Part shown: positions 12,901-24,210 of the stretch, piece by piece
Layout of the letters: the number at the start of each line of letters is the position of its first letter
Numbering within the stretch: position 1 is the first letter of the stretch
Source of the DNA: Pyrocephalus nanus
Lineage: Eukaryota; Chordata; Aves; Passeriformes; Tyrannidae
Reading direction: 5' to 3'
Length of the DNA stretch: 64,000 nt
Assembly: GCA_038380795.1 (NCBI GenBank)
Contig: CM076268.1
Location: forward strand, 14,326,001 to 14,390,000
Made by a program: the position numbers and the translations under genes
Notes under the pieces: generated by a model
Database searches by the model: none
Told to the model about the DNA's origin: nothing
The model's input: only the letters and a program-made list of their open reading frames with translations

Positions 12901-14268
12901 CATCCTGCTCGGGGGAGCTCAGTGGGTGACACAGGACCCCCGCAGCCAGCTGGACCATGACTGTGCGAGAAAAGCTTTCTCTATGGGAGTCAAGTTAAGA
13001 GAGCCAGGGATATCCCCCCCATGACCCCTAGGGACCTGGCAAGGGCTTTGATCAGCAGTGAGGTGCAGGCACAGGGGACTGCTGGGGTCGGGTAAGCTGT
13101 GTGCTTGCCTGGAGGCTGGGCACACCGTGGGGAGGTCCCAAGGGGAGAAGAGGGAAACGGGACCTGATCCTAGCACCATGTGCAGCACTCCCAGGAAGGC
13201 TTCCCAGGGACAAAGGGGTGCTCAGTACGGGTAGGGGCTTGGGGTGACAGGGCCCCTCAGAGAACTCTGCTCTGGCTGTGTGGGTATCCTGTGTCAAGTC
13301 ACACCTGCCTGTGGGTGCCATGGGGCTTGCAGCCCATTCTGGTTTTCCCCAGTGCAAAGGCTCCCCCTGGATTAACCCACCCCCTCAAGCACAGCTCCAA
13401 TCCCAAACCCACTCTACATGCTTGCACACAGACTGGCACACGCGGGTTCTTGCGCATGCCGGACCCCTTGCACACCTCTCCCACAGAGAAAGGCTTGCAC
13501 ACACACCGTGCCCCAGCAGGCTCTCGCACGCACTGCTCACCATCTCGACGGACTATTGCACACCCCTCACGGAGGGGATGATGCACGTACACTCATCCAA
13601 CAAGCTCTTGCACACGCACCCCCTGGACAGGCACTCATGCACACGCCCAAGCCCCGCGCGCAGCGGGACGCTGCGCATCGCCCACCCCACCACCCCACCA
13701 CATGCACCTTTTCAGCAGGCGGCCGTGGTCCCACAGGCGTTTGCACAAATACTGCCCTTAAGAGACACTGTGGGCACTTGCACACCCCTCCAGACAGGCT
13801 GCTGCACATCCCCGCCACGGACAGCTTCTTGCACACGCATCCCCTTACGGGCTCCCGCACACACTCCTGACAGGCTCCTGAGCGCGCACCGCACCCCGCG
13901 CGGGGCTCTTACCCACGCAGCCCCGCGGGGCACTCGCACTGGCTCCCCACGCGCTTTTGGACACGCAACCCCAGGACAAGCCCCCCGGACCCAGCGCCCC
14001 GCCAGGCTCCCGCACCCGCGCCGCCGCACGCCCGCCGGCGGCGGACAAAGCCCGGCGGTACTCACAGGCGCTCGGTGCCGCGGGGGATGCTGCGGGGCAC
14101 GGCGCGCAGGGCCGAGCCGTGGCAGTCCACCGTGGTGCCGCTGCAGGCGCACAGCGGCGGGCAGGCGGCGGCGCGGCCCCAGCACAGCACGGCGTACGCC
14201 AGCAGCCAGGCGGCGGCCCGCAGCCCCGCCGGGACCCCCGCCGCCCCTCCGGGGGTCGGGGCCGCCAT
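878..14268 (-). CDS. SLIT1: SLIT1, 5' part (exons 1-4), axon guidance ligand
   Basis: Four coding exons on the minus strand: 14066-14268, 1960-2031, 1598-1669 and 878-949. Together they encode the first 139 residues of a Slit-family secreted protein; the gene continues beyond position 1. Slit proteins bind Robo receptors and repel growing axons and migrating neurons. Residues 1-35 are a signal peptide with a hydrophobic core at about 18-31. Cysteines 36, 40, 42 and 49 form the LRR N-terminal cap, followed by the first leucine-rich repeats of domain D1. Each repeat exon is exactly 72 bp and every junction is phase 2, so repeats are coded one per exon. Assignment to SLIT1 rather than SLIT2 or SLIT3 rests on sequence (QLMENQI, ALSRL) and on ARHGAP19 lying directly upstream, as in human. 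The start is the only ATG placed in front of the signal peptide. In mammals the gene is mainly neural. Confidence 0.95.
1598..1669 (-). CDS. SLIT1: SLIT1 exon 3 (LRR)
   Basis: A 72-bp exon with a CTCTGCAG acceptor and a GTGAGTG donor. It encodes [19 protein letters not shown] and then ELERL. It keeps the Slit pattern in which each repeat begins with leucine-rich consensus LxLxxNxI. Confidence 0.95.
1960..2031 (-). CDS. SLIT1: SLIT1 exon 2 (LRR)
   Basis: A 72-bp exon with a CTCTGCAG acceptor and a GTGAGT donor, phase 2 at both ends. It encodes [15 protein letters not shown] and then AGLKQLRVL, a typical Slit D1 leucine-rich repeat. Confidence 0.95.
3604..3735. promoter_or_regulatory. Candidate conserved non-coding element with homeodomain cores
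   Basis: TAAT/ATTA cores occur at 3631-3634, 3638-3641, 3657-3660, 3669-3674 and 3712-3715 within an otherwise unique, non-coding block. Dense homeodomain cores inside the first intron of a developmental gene are typical of tissue-specific enhancers. Conservation itself cannot be measured from one sequence, so this is inference. Confidence 0.4.
9557..9570. promoter_or_regulatory. RFX X-box-like site in SLIT1 intron 1
   Basis: The sequence GTTACCATGGTGAT matches the RFX X-box GTTRCCATGGYAAC at 12 of 14 positions. It lies in a unique, AT-rich intronic block of about 300 bp that has the look of a conserved enhancer. No function is shown. Confidence 0.3.
13425..13990. repeat. Degenerate CAC-rich tandem repeat in SLIT1 intron 1
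   Basis: Loosely periodic units of about 25-35 bases built around CTTGCACACGC and ACAGGCTC recur many times up to 75 bases from the exon 1 donor. Composition changes toward CG-rich near the exon, as if the array had merged into the CpG island. The array explains the very long plus-strand reading frame here, which is not a gene. Confidence 0.6.
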
Positions 14269-14760
14269 GGCAGCGGGCAGGAGGGTCAGGCGGCGCGGCC
14301 GCTGCGCATCACCGGGGAGCGGAGCTGGGCTCGCCGCCGTTCGGCTCGGCACGGCTCGGCTGGGCTGCGGGGCGAGAGCCCCGTCGGCGCACACCCGCCC
14401 ACCCTCACTGCCGCCCCATCCCGCAGCCCAGGCTCAGCCCCCGCACTGGCTCCTCCCTCCCGCCCTGCCCGCCCCGACGAGCCCCCCCGCCACCGCCTCC
14501 GCCCCTCCCCGCTCCCCCGGTACCCGCGGCGGCGGAGGTAGCAGAGGTCCTGGCCGGGCAGGGCACCGGCACTTCGGCAGCCGGAGCCGTCGGGGCTCTG
14601 TGCCGCCCCGGCCGTGCAGCAAGGTGGGCTCAGGCTCGGTCCCCTCACCCGGGACAGTGCGGTTGCCCTGGGGGCAGCCGAGCTTCCCCGGGAGATAGCT
14701 GCGGAATGCCGGGTTGCGGGCAGCGGCATCCCGGGGACTGGCAGAGACCTGAGAAGCAAC
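13850..14760 (-). promoter_or_regulatory. SLIT1: SLIT1 CpG-island promoter and 5' UTR
   Basis: A dense CpG block surrounds the SLIT1 start codon, with many GC-box-like stretches upstream of 14269 and no TATA box that I can recognise. The transcription start probably lies between about 14300 and 14700 on the minus strand. The exact start is not visible from sequence. Confidence 0.65.
14066..14268 (-). CDS. SLIT1: SLIT1 exon 1 (coding part)
   Basis: It runs from the ATG (complement of 14266-14268) to a GTGAGT donor at 14065-14060, 203 bp ending in phase 2. It encodes the signal peptide, whose core is [14 protein letters not shown], and the [14 protein letters not shown] cysteine cap. It lies within a CpG island. 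The long plus-strand frames over it are antisense shadows caused by high GC. Confidence 0.95.
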
Positions 14761-15604
14761 CTGTGAGCCGGGAGGTCGCAAGCATTCTCACTTCTCCTCG
14801 GGGGGTGCCAAAAGCTTTCACATCCCCTGGTGTGCTCCAGGGAGGCTTGTCCTGTCTCCCACCCGGCAGCCCGAAGCCTCGTCCCGTCATCCACAGAGAC
14901 CAGGTGAGGCGCGGGTACCCGGCAGCCCGCGGGGACTGCACGGCAGGCTGGCTCTCCTTAGCCTGGATGGTACCTGGTATGTGCATAGGAGTCCTGTGGC
15001 GGAGCAACTCAGCACACAGAGGGGACTTGGGAGGCTTCACTGCTTTGCTCTTTACCCCACACACAGACAGCAAATATTGAAGTCCCTCCCACCTGTGGCA
15101 TTAGCTGTGTTCTCAGAAATGTGAGCATTGTATTAATTTTATTACCTTCCATTTTCTTCCCTGAGGTCTGCAAGTGTAAAGCAAGAGGGTGTAATCAGGA
15201 GAGCTGGTCACCTGTTTTATAAATAACACCTGAAACTCTCATAACCCCATGGCTCCAAGAGCTGAGTCCTTGAAAAAAACATTGAGCATTCTGAGGTGCT
15301 CAACAGAGCCCTGGGTGCTGGCAGCAACTGCCACAGATGTCCTTCTCAGCAAGGAAACCCATGAAAGGAGGGTAGGTGGGAGCCTGTTGCACTGCACCAC
15401 AGCAGGAGGAGAGGTGTGTGAGCATGGACACCACGCTGCACACCTATTTCCCCACTCAGCAGGATATTTACAGGGATGGTGGCAGATCCCAGGAGCAGGA
15501 GTGCCTCTTAAATCAATGCCCTCTGCATATGGAGCTCCACAAGCTCCTTAATCAGGGCGAGAGGGAGGTGTCTGCATGGAGTCCTGCTCCAGTGAGGGCC
15601 ACCT

Positions 15605-15622
15605 CACACACACACACACACA
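15605..15622. repeat. (CA)n microsatellite
   Basis: Nine uninterrupted CA dinucleotides. Confidence 0.9.
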
Positions 15623-17362
15623 GGGTTGCAGCAGCTTGGCCCAGATGAGCAGCCCTTTCCCATCCCGAATGCTGGCTCCCATCATCTGTCTGCATTTTCG
15701 TGACATCTCCTTCCTCTGGCCCCAATCCCGGGAGGAAGCTGTGCCTGAGATGGATGAAAGGGGTTTGTTCCCCGTTGCTACCCAGCAGCCCTGACAGCGA
15801 GGAAGATGAGCTGCTTCCCAGGACTCTGGGACCTGACCCTTGGATGGCACAGCTTTTGTAGAGGTGGCCCTGCAGCCTGTCCTGGGGCTCCCAGGGATAC
15901 CCTGGTGGCAATGGCACATAAAGAGGCCCTGTACTAAATACCTCAGCTGAATTTTGGGGCATGAAGGTTGTTTCAGAGTGGCTTAGTGTTCCCCAAAGCT
16001 GGCCGCTACCAGTGTGATGCTTGTGATCCTCCTTCCTCCCAAACTTCCCCTCACCCTTGGCTAGCAGAGCAGAACCGGGTCTTCCTAACCTGCCCTTTAC
16101 CTCTGATGCCTGCGGGAAGGAACAAGAGATCTTGTTTCCTCCCTTCTGCATGCACTTGCCTCAGGCAAATCCTTGTGATCTGCAGAAAAACAGGCTCCCT
16201 CCATCTCTGTGTCCAGCTGCAGCAACACCCAGTCAATTAGAGCCGGGGCGTGGTCTTGGCACAGGGAGTACCTGGCCGGGGCTGGCCTGGAGCCCACCAT
16301 CACCTACCCTGCTTCCAGGTGTATAGGGCTGGGGGGATGAAAACCCCATTTCAGGCCAGCATCCACATTTTCTCCTGGGGGTACCTCAACTCTTGCTATC
16401 CTGTGGCAGATTTTGCCTCCGCCTGCTACGCAGCCAGCGCCCCATGACCTGGGACCACGGGGCATCCCACTGAGCTGGGCTGCCAGACACGGCCGAACCC
16501 TTGGCAGCTGCTCCATTACAAAAGCAACCCCCTTGCAGGGCTGCCAACATGACAATGGCTGAGTGAGCCAGGACAGCAGCGTGGGGGGACAGGCTGTGCA
16601 CCAAGACCCTCCTCCCACACCTCAGCTCCTGGTGTGTTAGGGTGATCCCAGATCACCCAGGCACCCTGATGGGGTGGGCCTCGGAGAGCAACAGCTGCCT
16701 GGGAAAAGCCCAGGGTGCCTCTGAATATGGATGAGGAGCAGAGAGAAAAATAAACCCCAAACTTCTTTATCAGGGGAGGCCTGGTCCTGCCGTCTGCCAC
16801 TGGGATTTGGGCCAAACTGCTTGATAGAGAGAGAGACCATCTGGATCGTCTGATGGGCTCTGGGTTTGGTTAAAATGAAGCAGAAGCTTTTTTTTGTAGG
16901 AGTTTTCATGGGAAGATCCGGGGAAGGATTCCAGGGTACGCGCCAGACCTGTCGTGCAAAGAGATGCGAAGCAGCTACAAACCTTCAAACAAAAAATTGC
17001 TGCCAGTTTTAAGCCAAGCCCCCCAGGGCAGCATCCAGGCACTTCCACCCACACAGGATGGGTCACAGCTCGCCCCTGTTAACTCTCCCACAGGCTCGGG
17101 TGTCTCTGTGTCCCTGTCAGTGCCACTGGTGGCCAATAGCACCTTCCAGCATGCCTGGGCTTCCAGGCAGTGTGCTGCACCCCACACCTAGGCATGTGAA
17201 CAGGAGGCAGCACATCCTGGCCCATGCTTGCTATGGCATTTGTGCTGTGCTTCGAAGCAGTGCTGTGGCTGTCACCTGTCCACAGCAGCACTTAGCCCTT
17301 CTCAGGGTGGGATCAGGCACTGCTGCAGAGCAGAAGTGTTTAAAACACAGGCAGTAGGGGTC

Positions 17363-18209
17363 TGGTGGGTTGGCGCTGGCTGGATGCCAGGTGCCCTCCA
17401 AAGCCACTCTGTCCCTCCCCTCCTCAGCTGGACAGGGGCAAGAAAATACAATGAAAGGCTCCTGGGTCGAGATAAGGGCAGGAAGAGATCATTCACTAGT
17501 TTCCAACACGGGCAAAACAGACTTGACTTGGGGAAATTAGTTTAATTTATTACTAAGCAAATCAGAGTAGGATAATGAAGAATAAAACCCAACCTTAAAA
17601 ACACCTTCCAGCCATACCTCTTTTCTTCCTGGGCCCAACTTCACTCCCAATTTTCTTTACCTCCTCCCTATCAGTGGCACAAGGGGACGGGGAATGGGAG
17701 CTGTGGTCAGTTCATCACACTTTGCTGCTTCTTCTTCCTCAGAGCATGGATTTCTCACACTCCTCCCGTGGGCATCCCCCTGCTCTGGCATGGGGTCCTC
17801 CACAGGCTGCAGATGAATCTTTGCTTCACTGTGGTCCTCCATGGGCTGCAGGGGCACACCCTGCCTCAAACCTGCTCTTCACCACAGGCTGTAGGGAAAT
17901 CTGGAACAGGTGCCTGTAACACCTCCTCCCCTTTCTCTTTCACTGTCCTGGGTTTCTGCAGAGTTCTTCCTCTCACATTTTCTCTGTCTTCTCCCCAGCT
18001 GCTGCTGGTGTCGTGAAGCAACTTTTCCCCTCTCTGAAATACTTTATCCCAGAGCTGCTACTGCTATTGGTGATGGGCTCAGCCTTGGCCAGTGGTTGAT
18101 CCATCTTGGAGCTGGCTGGCACTGGCTCCATTGGACATGGAGGAAGCTTCTAGCAGTATTTCACAGAAGACCCCTCGCTACCAAAGCTTTGCCACACAAA
18201 CCCAGCACA
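17363..18209 (-). mobile_element. Solo LTR of an avian endogenous retrovirus
   Basis: This block of about 847 bp resembles a widespread bird LTR that I recognise from other bird sequence. Read on the minus strand it begins TGTGCTGGG and ends CCAACCCACCA, so it is bounded by the TG...CA ends expected of an LTR. No gag, pol or env reading frame adjoins it, so it is a solo or truncated copy. I could not find a convincing target-site duplication. It lies 3.1 kb upstream of the SLIT1 start codon in the same orientation. The family name and class (ERVL, ERVK or ERV1) need a repeat library. Confidence 0.6.
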
Positions 18210-18764
18210 AGCACGCATGCACAGTGCCTGGTCCAACTTCCCTGCTGAGGAGCATTTCCAACAGCAGGATCTGTCTCCCCTTGCACTGGGGCTGTGCTTT
18301 GAATTCTGCTGCAAGTAACACTACTAAAACACATCTGGTTCAGGAGCAGTGGCCACAAGACCCAGCTAGAGATGTGCTGGGAGCAGTGTCCATAACTTTC
18401 AGCTTCTCAGTGTCCCCCAGAGATCTTGCACAGGATGGGCTGCCTGCATCTGTCATGCCTGGCCAGCTCAGCTCGTGCTGGGAGACCAGCCTGCCTTTGT
18501 CCAGCCAGATACACTCAGCTTTGGGGAGTGAGGCATTGTGTGGGAGCAGGCCAGCGTGTCAGCCCCGTGAGGGCACCTGTTGGACTTGTGCAGCATGACA
18601 ATGCCCTTGATGGGTTTATTATAGAGTGGTGCGGGCAGCTGGGGCCACCGGGATCACAGTAAATCTCTCCTGGTTAACAGCAGCAGCAGCAGGCAGGGCT
18701 GGGATGTGCTCTTTCCTGTGTCTCTCTAGGCACAAGCCCTACCTCACAGGCGAACAGCAAAAGC

Positions 18765-18969
18765 ATTGCCCTGCAGAAATAGCCAGCATCACCCTGTGAA
18801 TGTGGCCAGCATTGCCCTGCAAACTGCCAGCACTGCCCTGCAAGCGTGGTCAGCATCACCCTCTAGACACTACCAGCACTGCCCTGTGAACACTGCCAGT
18901 GTTGCCCTGGGAACACCACCAGCATCGCTCTGCAAACGTGGCCAGCACTGCTCTGTGAATGTGGCTGCA
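18765..18969. repeat. 23-bp minisatellite, nine copies
   Basis: Nine head-to-tail units of the type ATTGCCCTGCAAACGTGGC+CAGC. Eight are exactly 23 bases; the third is 21. Units differ from one another by several substitutions, so the array is old. It is the most regular tandem repeat in the window apart from simple runs. Confidence 0.85.
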
Positions 18970-19384
18970 GGAGTAGGGCACCTCTGCTGCCTGGGGACCT
19001 TCACCACTGGGACCAAGGGAAAGGAACAGCATCCACTGGGTGCTGTGTGATGATGCAGGAGATGCCAAGGCTCCCAAGCAGGTGGGTTTGGCCCCAGCCT
19101 AACATAAAAGGAACTGCCCAGGCAGGGGGAGCGCAGCCTGTCACACTGCCTTGAACAATTGCAGAACAGCAGGAGGGGGACAGTCAGCAAGGCACTGCGT
19201 CCCTGCTTTGTGGCATGGCTGAGCAGAGGAGCTGAGCCCTGCAGTCTGGGCTCCTAAAACCAGCTCCATCCCACAAGGAAAACATTTGCGCCAAGCAGCC
19301 CAGATGCAGATGGGGAGATGCTGTTCCCGGCACGGCTGGACACACCAACCGCCTGGGAGCTCTGCGGCGCAGTGCAAGCTGGTT

Positions 19385-19680
19385 TGAATAAACCACACGC
19401 GAGGAGGTGTTTGTGAAGTGCCTTGCACATGGAAATGCTATTGTTGGTGCAGCGTGGGATCGGGGGCTCCAGGGTCTCCAGATGCAGCGATTGTTCCACA
19501 TCCTCACTGTGCATACACACACTCTTTCCCACTCACTCTGCCTGCAGCCACTCATTAACCCTCCTCAATGAAGATGCATTGGAGGGATAATTTACTGTTT
19601 AATAGACTAACTTTCCATTTGCTCTTGCCAAGCGAATCCGACATATTTCTCCATGGTGCCATAAACTGCAGCTCTTCTGC
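19385..19680. promoter_or_regulatory. Candidate enhancer-like block upstream of SLIT1
   Basis: AT-rich unique sequence with TTAATAGAC, CCATTTGCTC and CATTAACC motifs stands out from the GC-richer flanks. No reading frame explains it. Position 5 kb upstream of SLIT1 fits a regulatory role, which is inference only. Confidence 0.3.
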
Positions 19681-22600
19681 CATAAAACCCTGCCTCCCAG
19701 AAGGAGCAGGAGGGTTTTCAGGATTCAGCTGATGACCTTGGCCATGGGGTAAGCAGAGACACTGGGCTCTGTTGTTAGAGGAACAGGGCTTGTTCCCACC
19801 AAACCCTTTCACATATTGAAATCCCTACTGCACTGATGTCCCTGAACTGGGAAAACATCTAAACTGAGAAATAAGGAGTGTTTCAGCCTGATGGATGAGG
19901 GAGGCAGTGTCTCTGTCCTCATCTTGTTAATGAAGATGCCCTGGGTGCAGACAAGCTTGTTTCTGCTCCATATTTATGGCTGGTCCCACACTGGGACGTA
20001 ATCAATAAGCTGTGTGCCCATTTGGGCTTATTGTGCTCCCACAGTTGCAGGTGGCCTTTCTGAACCTTGTCAGTCCCAAAATTGTACATGTGTGTCTCTG
20101 TGTCCTCTCTTCTTCTCCCCAGACCGTACAGAGTCACAAGCTACTAGAGGCTGAAAGGAAATCAGATTCTGCACAATGTGTGACAAGGGAGCTGCTTCCA
20201 CCAGACCCACTTTGCCTCCATCACCCAAATTTCCACACTGTAGAAGAGGCACTTTCAGGGTGCAGGTTCTGCGGGAAGGAGCAGCAGCCCCAGAGGAATA
20301 AGCCTGATTGATTGGCTACCAGGGTTTGGCTCTGGAGGACGCAAGAAGATGCCAGTAGCTAAAATAACTTGAAAAGGAGATGAAAAGTGTTTAAGCTTGC
20401 TTTGTGAGAGCTCCAATTGGCCCTGGATGTGGGCAGGGACTCTCCTTAGAGCTGGAGGACCATGCTGGAGGCTACCTGAAGAGCTAATTTTTGATTTTGA
20501 GGACATCCCTCCCCAGCTTCTTTTCCCAGCCTTTCTTTTCTCAGTGCTCTTTATGTTTTTTTTCCACTTTATTTATAGTCCCAGCTTCCCACCTCCACCA
20601 TCCCTCAGATCATGTAGCCAGGGAGGAAGAACCAGGCACCTCCAAGCCTGCCCCCCCTCAGGCCCATCTGGCCCGGGGGGCCCCCAGTGCCGTGGGGCAG
20701 GCAGGGGGTCCCATCCCGCAGCATGTGCTGTCAGCCCCCTCTTGTGCTGTCGCTGCAGAATGGCCTGGGAGAGGCACAATGGAGCCAGAGGCTTTTGTGC
20801 AAGACCTTGCTGAGATCCTGCTCTGCAGGGGAGCAAGGCAAAAAGAAGATGGGAAGAAACAAACCCTAGAAAGGCTGCAGGCTGACACAGACAGCCCCAT
20901 ATCATAGACCTGTGCGTGCACCCTGTTACACACAGCCACGGTGGCCCAGGCAGGTTTGCACCTCCATTCATCACAATCTCCAGTGGCACAGGAGCTTCAG
21001 CCAAAAGCAGAGGATCAAGTGGGACACAGTTGTCTCTGAAAATCACATAAAGCACTGCATGGGAGGGCTGGGTAGTGGATTTGTAAATCTTCCCCAAGAG
21101 CAAGGCATGGAAAGCTGCTTTAGCTTGGAAGAGGTAGAACTGTGGAGGGGGCCACAGTAATGCCCACTCCAGCTGGGACTCAGCAGGGAAAGGAAAGCTC
21201 GGCTCCCTCTGAGCCAGACTAGAAGAAGCACCTGAAAGGCTGGTGCTGGGAAGTATCTGAACCTCACCCTGCGATGTGTGGCTGGGGACAGCTTCTCCTT
21301 GCATCAAGGTTCCTAGCACAGGAGCCCAGAGACAACCCTATCACATTCCTCATGAGTGGGCACTTCCCAGGAACAAAGCTGGACTGGAGCAGGATGAGGC
21401 CAGAGTGCTGGTGCCAGTTCAGATCGCACTCTGGTCTACAGCACAAGTGGAAGGTCAGTGTGGGACCCAGAATGGAGATTTTTGGCATCTACATGCCTGC
21501 ACAGTTTATGAGCTTCAACAAAAAACCCTCACTGGGGGGATGAGCAAACAGAACTAAACATGGTAATTTATTCACTCGATGAAAAAATATTAGTTAATCC
21601 AAGCCAATGAGACTGTAAAGCCTGATAACTGGTCTGGCTGGTGCCAACATCTATCGCTAGCACTACTCATGTTTTTTGTCTACACTGTTGCCCTAGGCAG
21701 TGAGATGCAGCAGCAACATGACAGCTCCCAGCCACACATGAGAATTTATGAGAGAAAGAATATCTTATTTCAACTCTGAACCAGGGCAGAACAGTTTAAA
21801 AAAAACCAAAACAAAACCAAGACAACTTGCAAAAATTGATTTAGATAGCAATGACACTCTGCAGAACTTATTTGCAAGTCTGTGCTGTGCAATTTGAGAT
21901 AAAAACTGTTTAATGAAATGAAGGTGAGCACTGCTTGTTTGTTTTGCAACACCACTGCTGTGCAGGAATACTAAAGGCCAAAGCAAACACACTGAGAGCT
22001 GAGTGATCCCCCTCTAAATATGTACCTTCACCCAGTGTTTGGTCCCAGTGGCTGCTGTCCTCTTACTTGCAGTAGAGCGTAAGTGCTTGGCTTGTGGCTT
22101 CAGGAGCCAAAAACTATTCCTTTTTTAAATTATGTAAGCCAGATAAAGCTGCCACTTTGAATCACAGCTTATCAGGGGGGCGATATTTGGGTTTGCAGTA
22201 TTGAAAATAGCTGTTGTGAGTTTTTGCATTCCTTTGTTCGGCATGTTCAAGAAGAGAAATGTCTCTCTAGACTCTCATGACCACTTTGAAGTGCACAGCG
22301 GCCCATCGCCTCCCGCTCCCTGAGCTCTGGGGAGATGGGGCTCACCAGTCCCATGACACCCAACTGCAGCCCCGGAGGGGAAGGGGGCCCACTCGGAGCT
22401 CACCCCGCAGGAAAGCAGCACTGGTTTCAAACACACCGTGCTGCTTGCTTCTCCTGCTTGTTTTTCAATTGCGTGGCAAGGATGTTAATGAGTGTCTGAG
22501 CCACGGCAGGCAAGCCCAGGGCATTTCAAACGTGGAAGAACTTCACAGAGAAATAATCTGCATAAAATCTGAGACGCCATTATTAAGAAGGAGGAAAAGA

Positions 22601-24195
22601 AAATGCAAGCAGAAAGCATCCTCTTTCAGCAGCCAAGAGTGGCAAGAGAAGAATGGTTCTACAGAGAAAAATTTATTCATTTGATCCATTATTTATATAA
22701 AGTGTTCTTTGTAAACCTGATTTCCCATCACCCTGGATGACAGCAGGGGGAAGACAGGAAAAGAAGAGGTCCAATTTCATACCTCTGAGGAAAAGACAGC
22801 CTGTCTGGGCACCCTATATCATGCTAGTAATCCCAGAGGGAACAAGCCCTAGTGCCGTGGGAGGCCATTGCCATCACTGCAGGTGGGCAGTGCCTCACCA
22901 AGCACCCCCACACTTGTAGCTCTGGGCTTCGGAGCAGATATTTCCTTCCTTTTAAAAGTGGATGCACCACCAAGTCCTTGCTATCCCAATGAAACTGCTT
23001 AAGCCACCAAGCAAAATCACTAAAAATAAAAGCATTTAATATGGGGTTTTCACATGAACAGACAGAAAGGCAACAGTCTGCAACAGTACTTACACAGCAT
23101 ATATAAATAAGGACAAAGATTAAAAATACTTTGGAAACGATAGACTCTGGGAACAGTTAGCGGCTGCTCTGGGAAGAAGCATCCTTATGAGTCATTGCAC
23201 AGGGCAGACAAATGAGACACATTCAAGCATGACTAAAACTCTCCCGTGCCTGGGAGACAGTGTGAACACATTAGGACTGCAACAGCCAAGGTCCTAAAGG
23301 CCAAATCTGTTAGCCACCACCATCCTCAGCATAGGGAGCACAGCACCCTACAGCCAAGGGCACCAAAAGCCCTCCTGGGACTGCCCTGTCTGAAGACAGC
23401 ATCCACCCCTTTGGCAAATAAGGCATCTGACACATGCAGAATGCCTGGATGATGTCCCATAGGTAATTTTTCTAAGAGTTAAACAAATTTCAGCTGTGCC
23501 AGGAGCCAGACAGAGCCCCTGAGCTAGAGCCATCACTAAGGGGGGACAGTAGGGAGTTATATTCCTCTCATCTATATGGGAGAAGGGTATTCAGTCTTAG
23601 GAATAAGACTGCCTTGCCAAGCAGACAGCCATACAGAGAGATATGCCCAAGTAAGTTAGGGACAATGGGAAGAAGAGGAATGAACAAATGCTTCACCCAG
23701 CAACTGCTCCTGATGCAAGACAGAGCAGAGGTAGCAGGACCAGACCCAGCTCTCCCTGTACTGCCACTTGACCTTTGTCTGTGCCTCTTCTCTGTTCAAA
23801 GGCAAAGCCAAGATCCCCAGGTCTCTGCTAACAGTGGGCTGCAGGGACAGGGCAGAAGTACAATCAGCAAAACACACAGTGCCCTTCAGAGAAAAACACA
23901 TAGACAGCTTCAGCCTCTCGAGGGAATGATTAGACACATTCAAAAAGCACATACTACTGCCACAGCAAACAGCCTCTGCCCTTCCTCACAGCATCCTGCC
24001 AGCCTGGTCCCTGAAGAACCACAGCTCTTTCTTTGCTGTGACAGAGGCTCCTAACACCAGCAACTCACACATCTATAGTTCCGCTACCCCGTACATTTTC
24101 AAGGCTCCAGCTTGGGGTCAGACTGGGGACTGGTCCCCTCAATAAAGGACCAGAAATCTCCCTTTATACAGAGCAGCACAAAGCTTTGTATCTTA

Positions 24196-24210
24196 AAAAA
24201 AAAAAAAAAA
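24196..24210. repeat. Poly(A) run, 15 bases
   Basis: A simple A15 run with no recognisable retroelement attached. Confidence 0.8.

Larger units (their letters stand above)
2032..14065 (-). other. SLIT1 intron 1, 12 kb
   Basis: A large first intron with no coding exon that I can support. Enhancer-like blocks occur at 3604-3735 and roughly 9300-9610, and a CAC-rich degenerate tandem repeat occupies about 13425-13990 next to exon 1. A short AAAG run sits near 10657-10677 and a TAAA run near 7594-7608. The rest is unique sequence with short, meaningless frames. Confidence 0.75.

Noticed and set aside
1..14065. miR-218-type microRNA, hosted by SLIT2 and SLIT3 in vertebrates
   Set aside because: I looked for the mature miR-218 sequence in the SLIT1 introns here and did not see it, as expected since SLIT1 is not known to host it.
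13278..15080. 600-codon plus-strand open frame
   Set aside because: It runs through a CAC-rich tandem repeat and the SLIT1 CpG island, antisense to SLIT1 exon 1. Composition is repeat-driven and no domain is recognisable.
17674..18598. Several overlapping frames of 70-170 codons
   Set aside because: They overlap or adjoin the LTR repeat, change frame freely and show no viral or cellular protein similarity.
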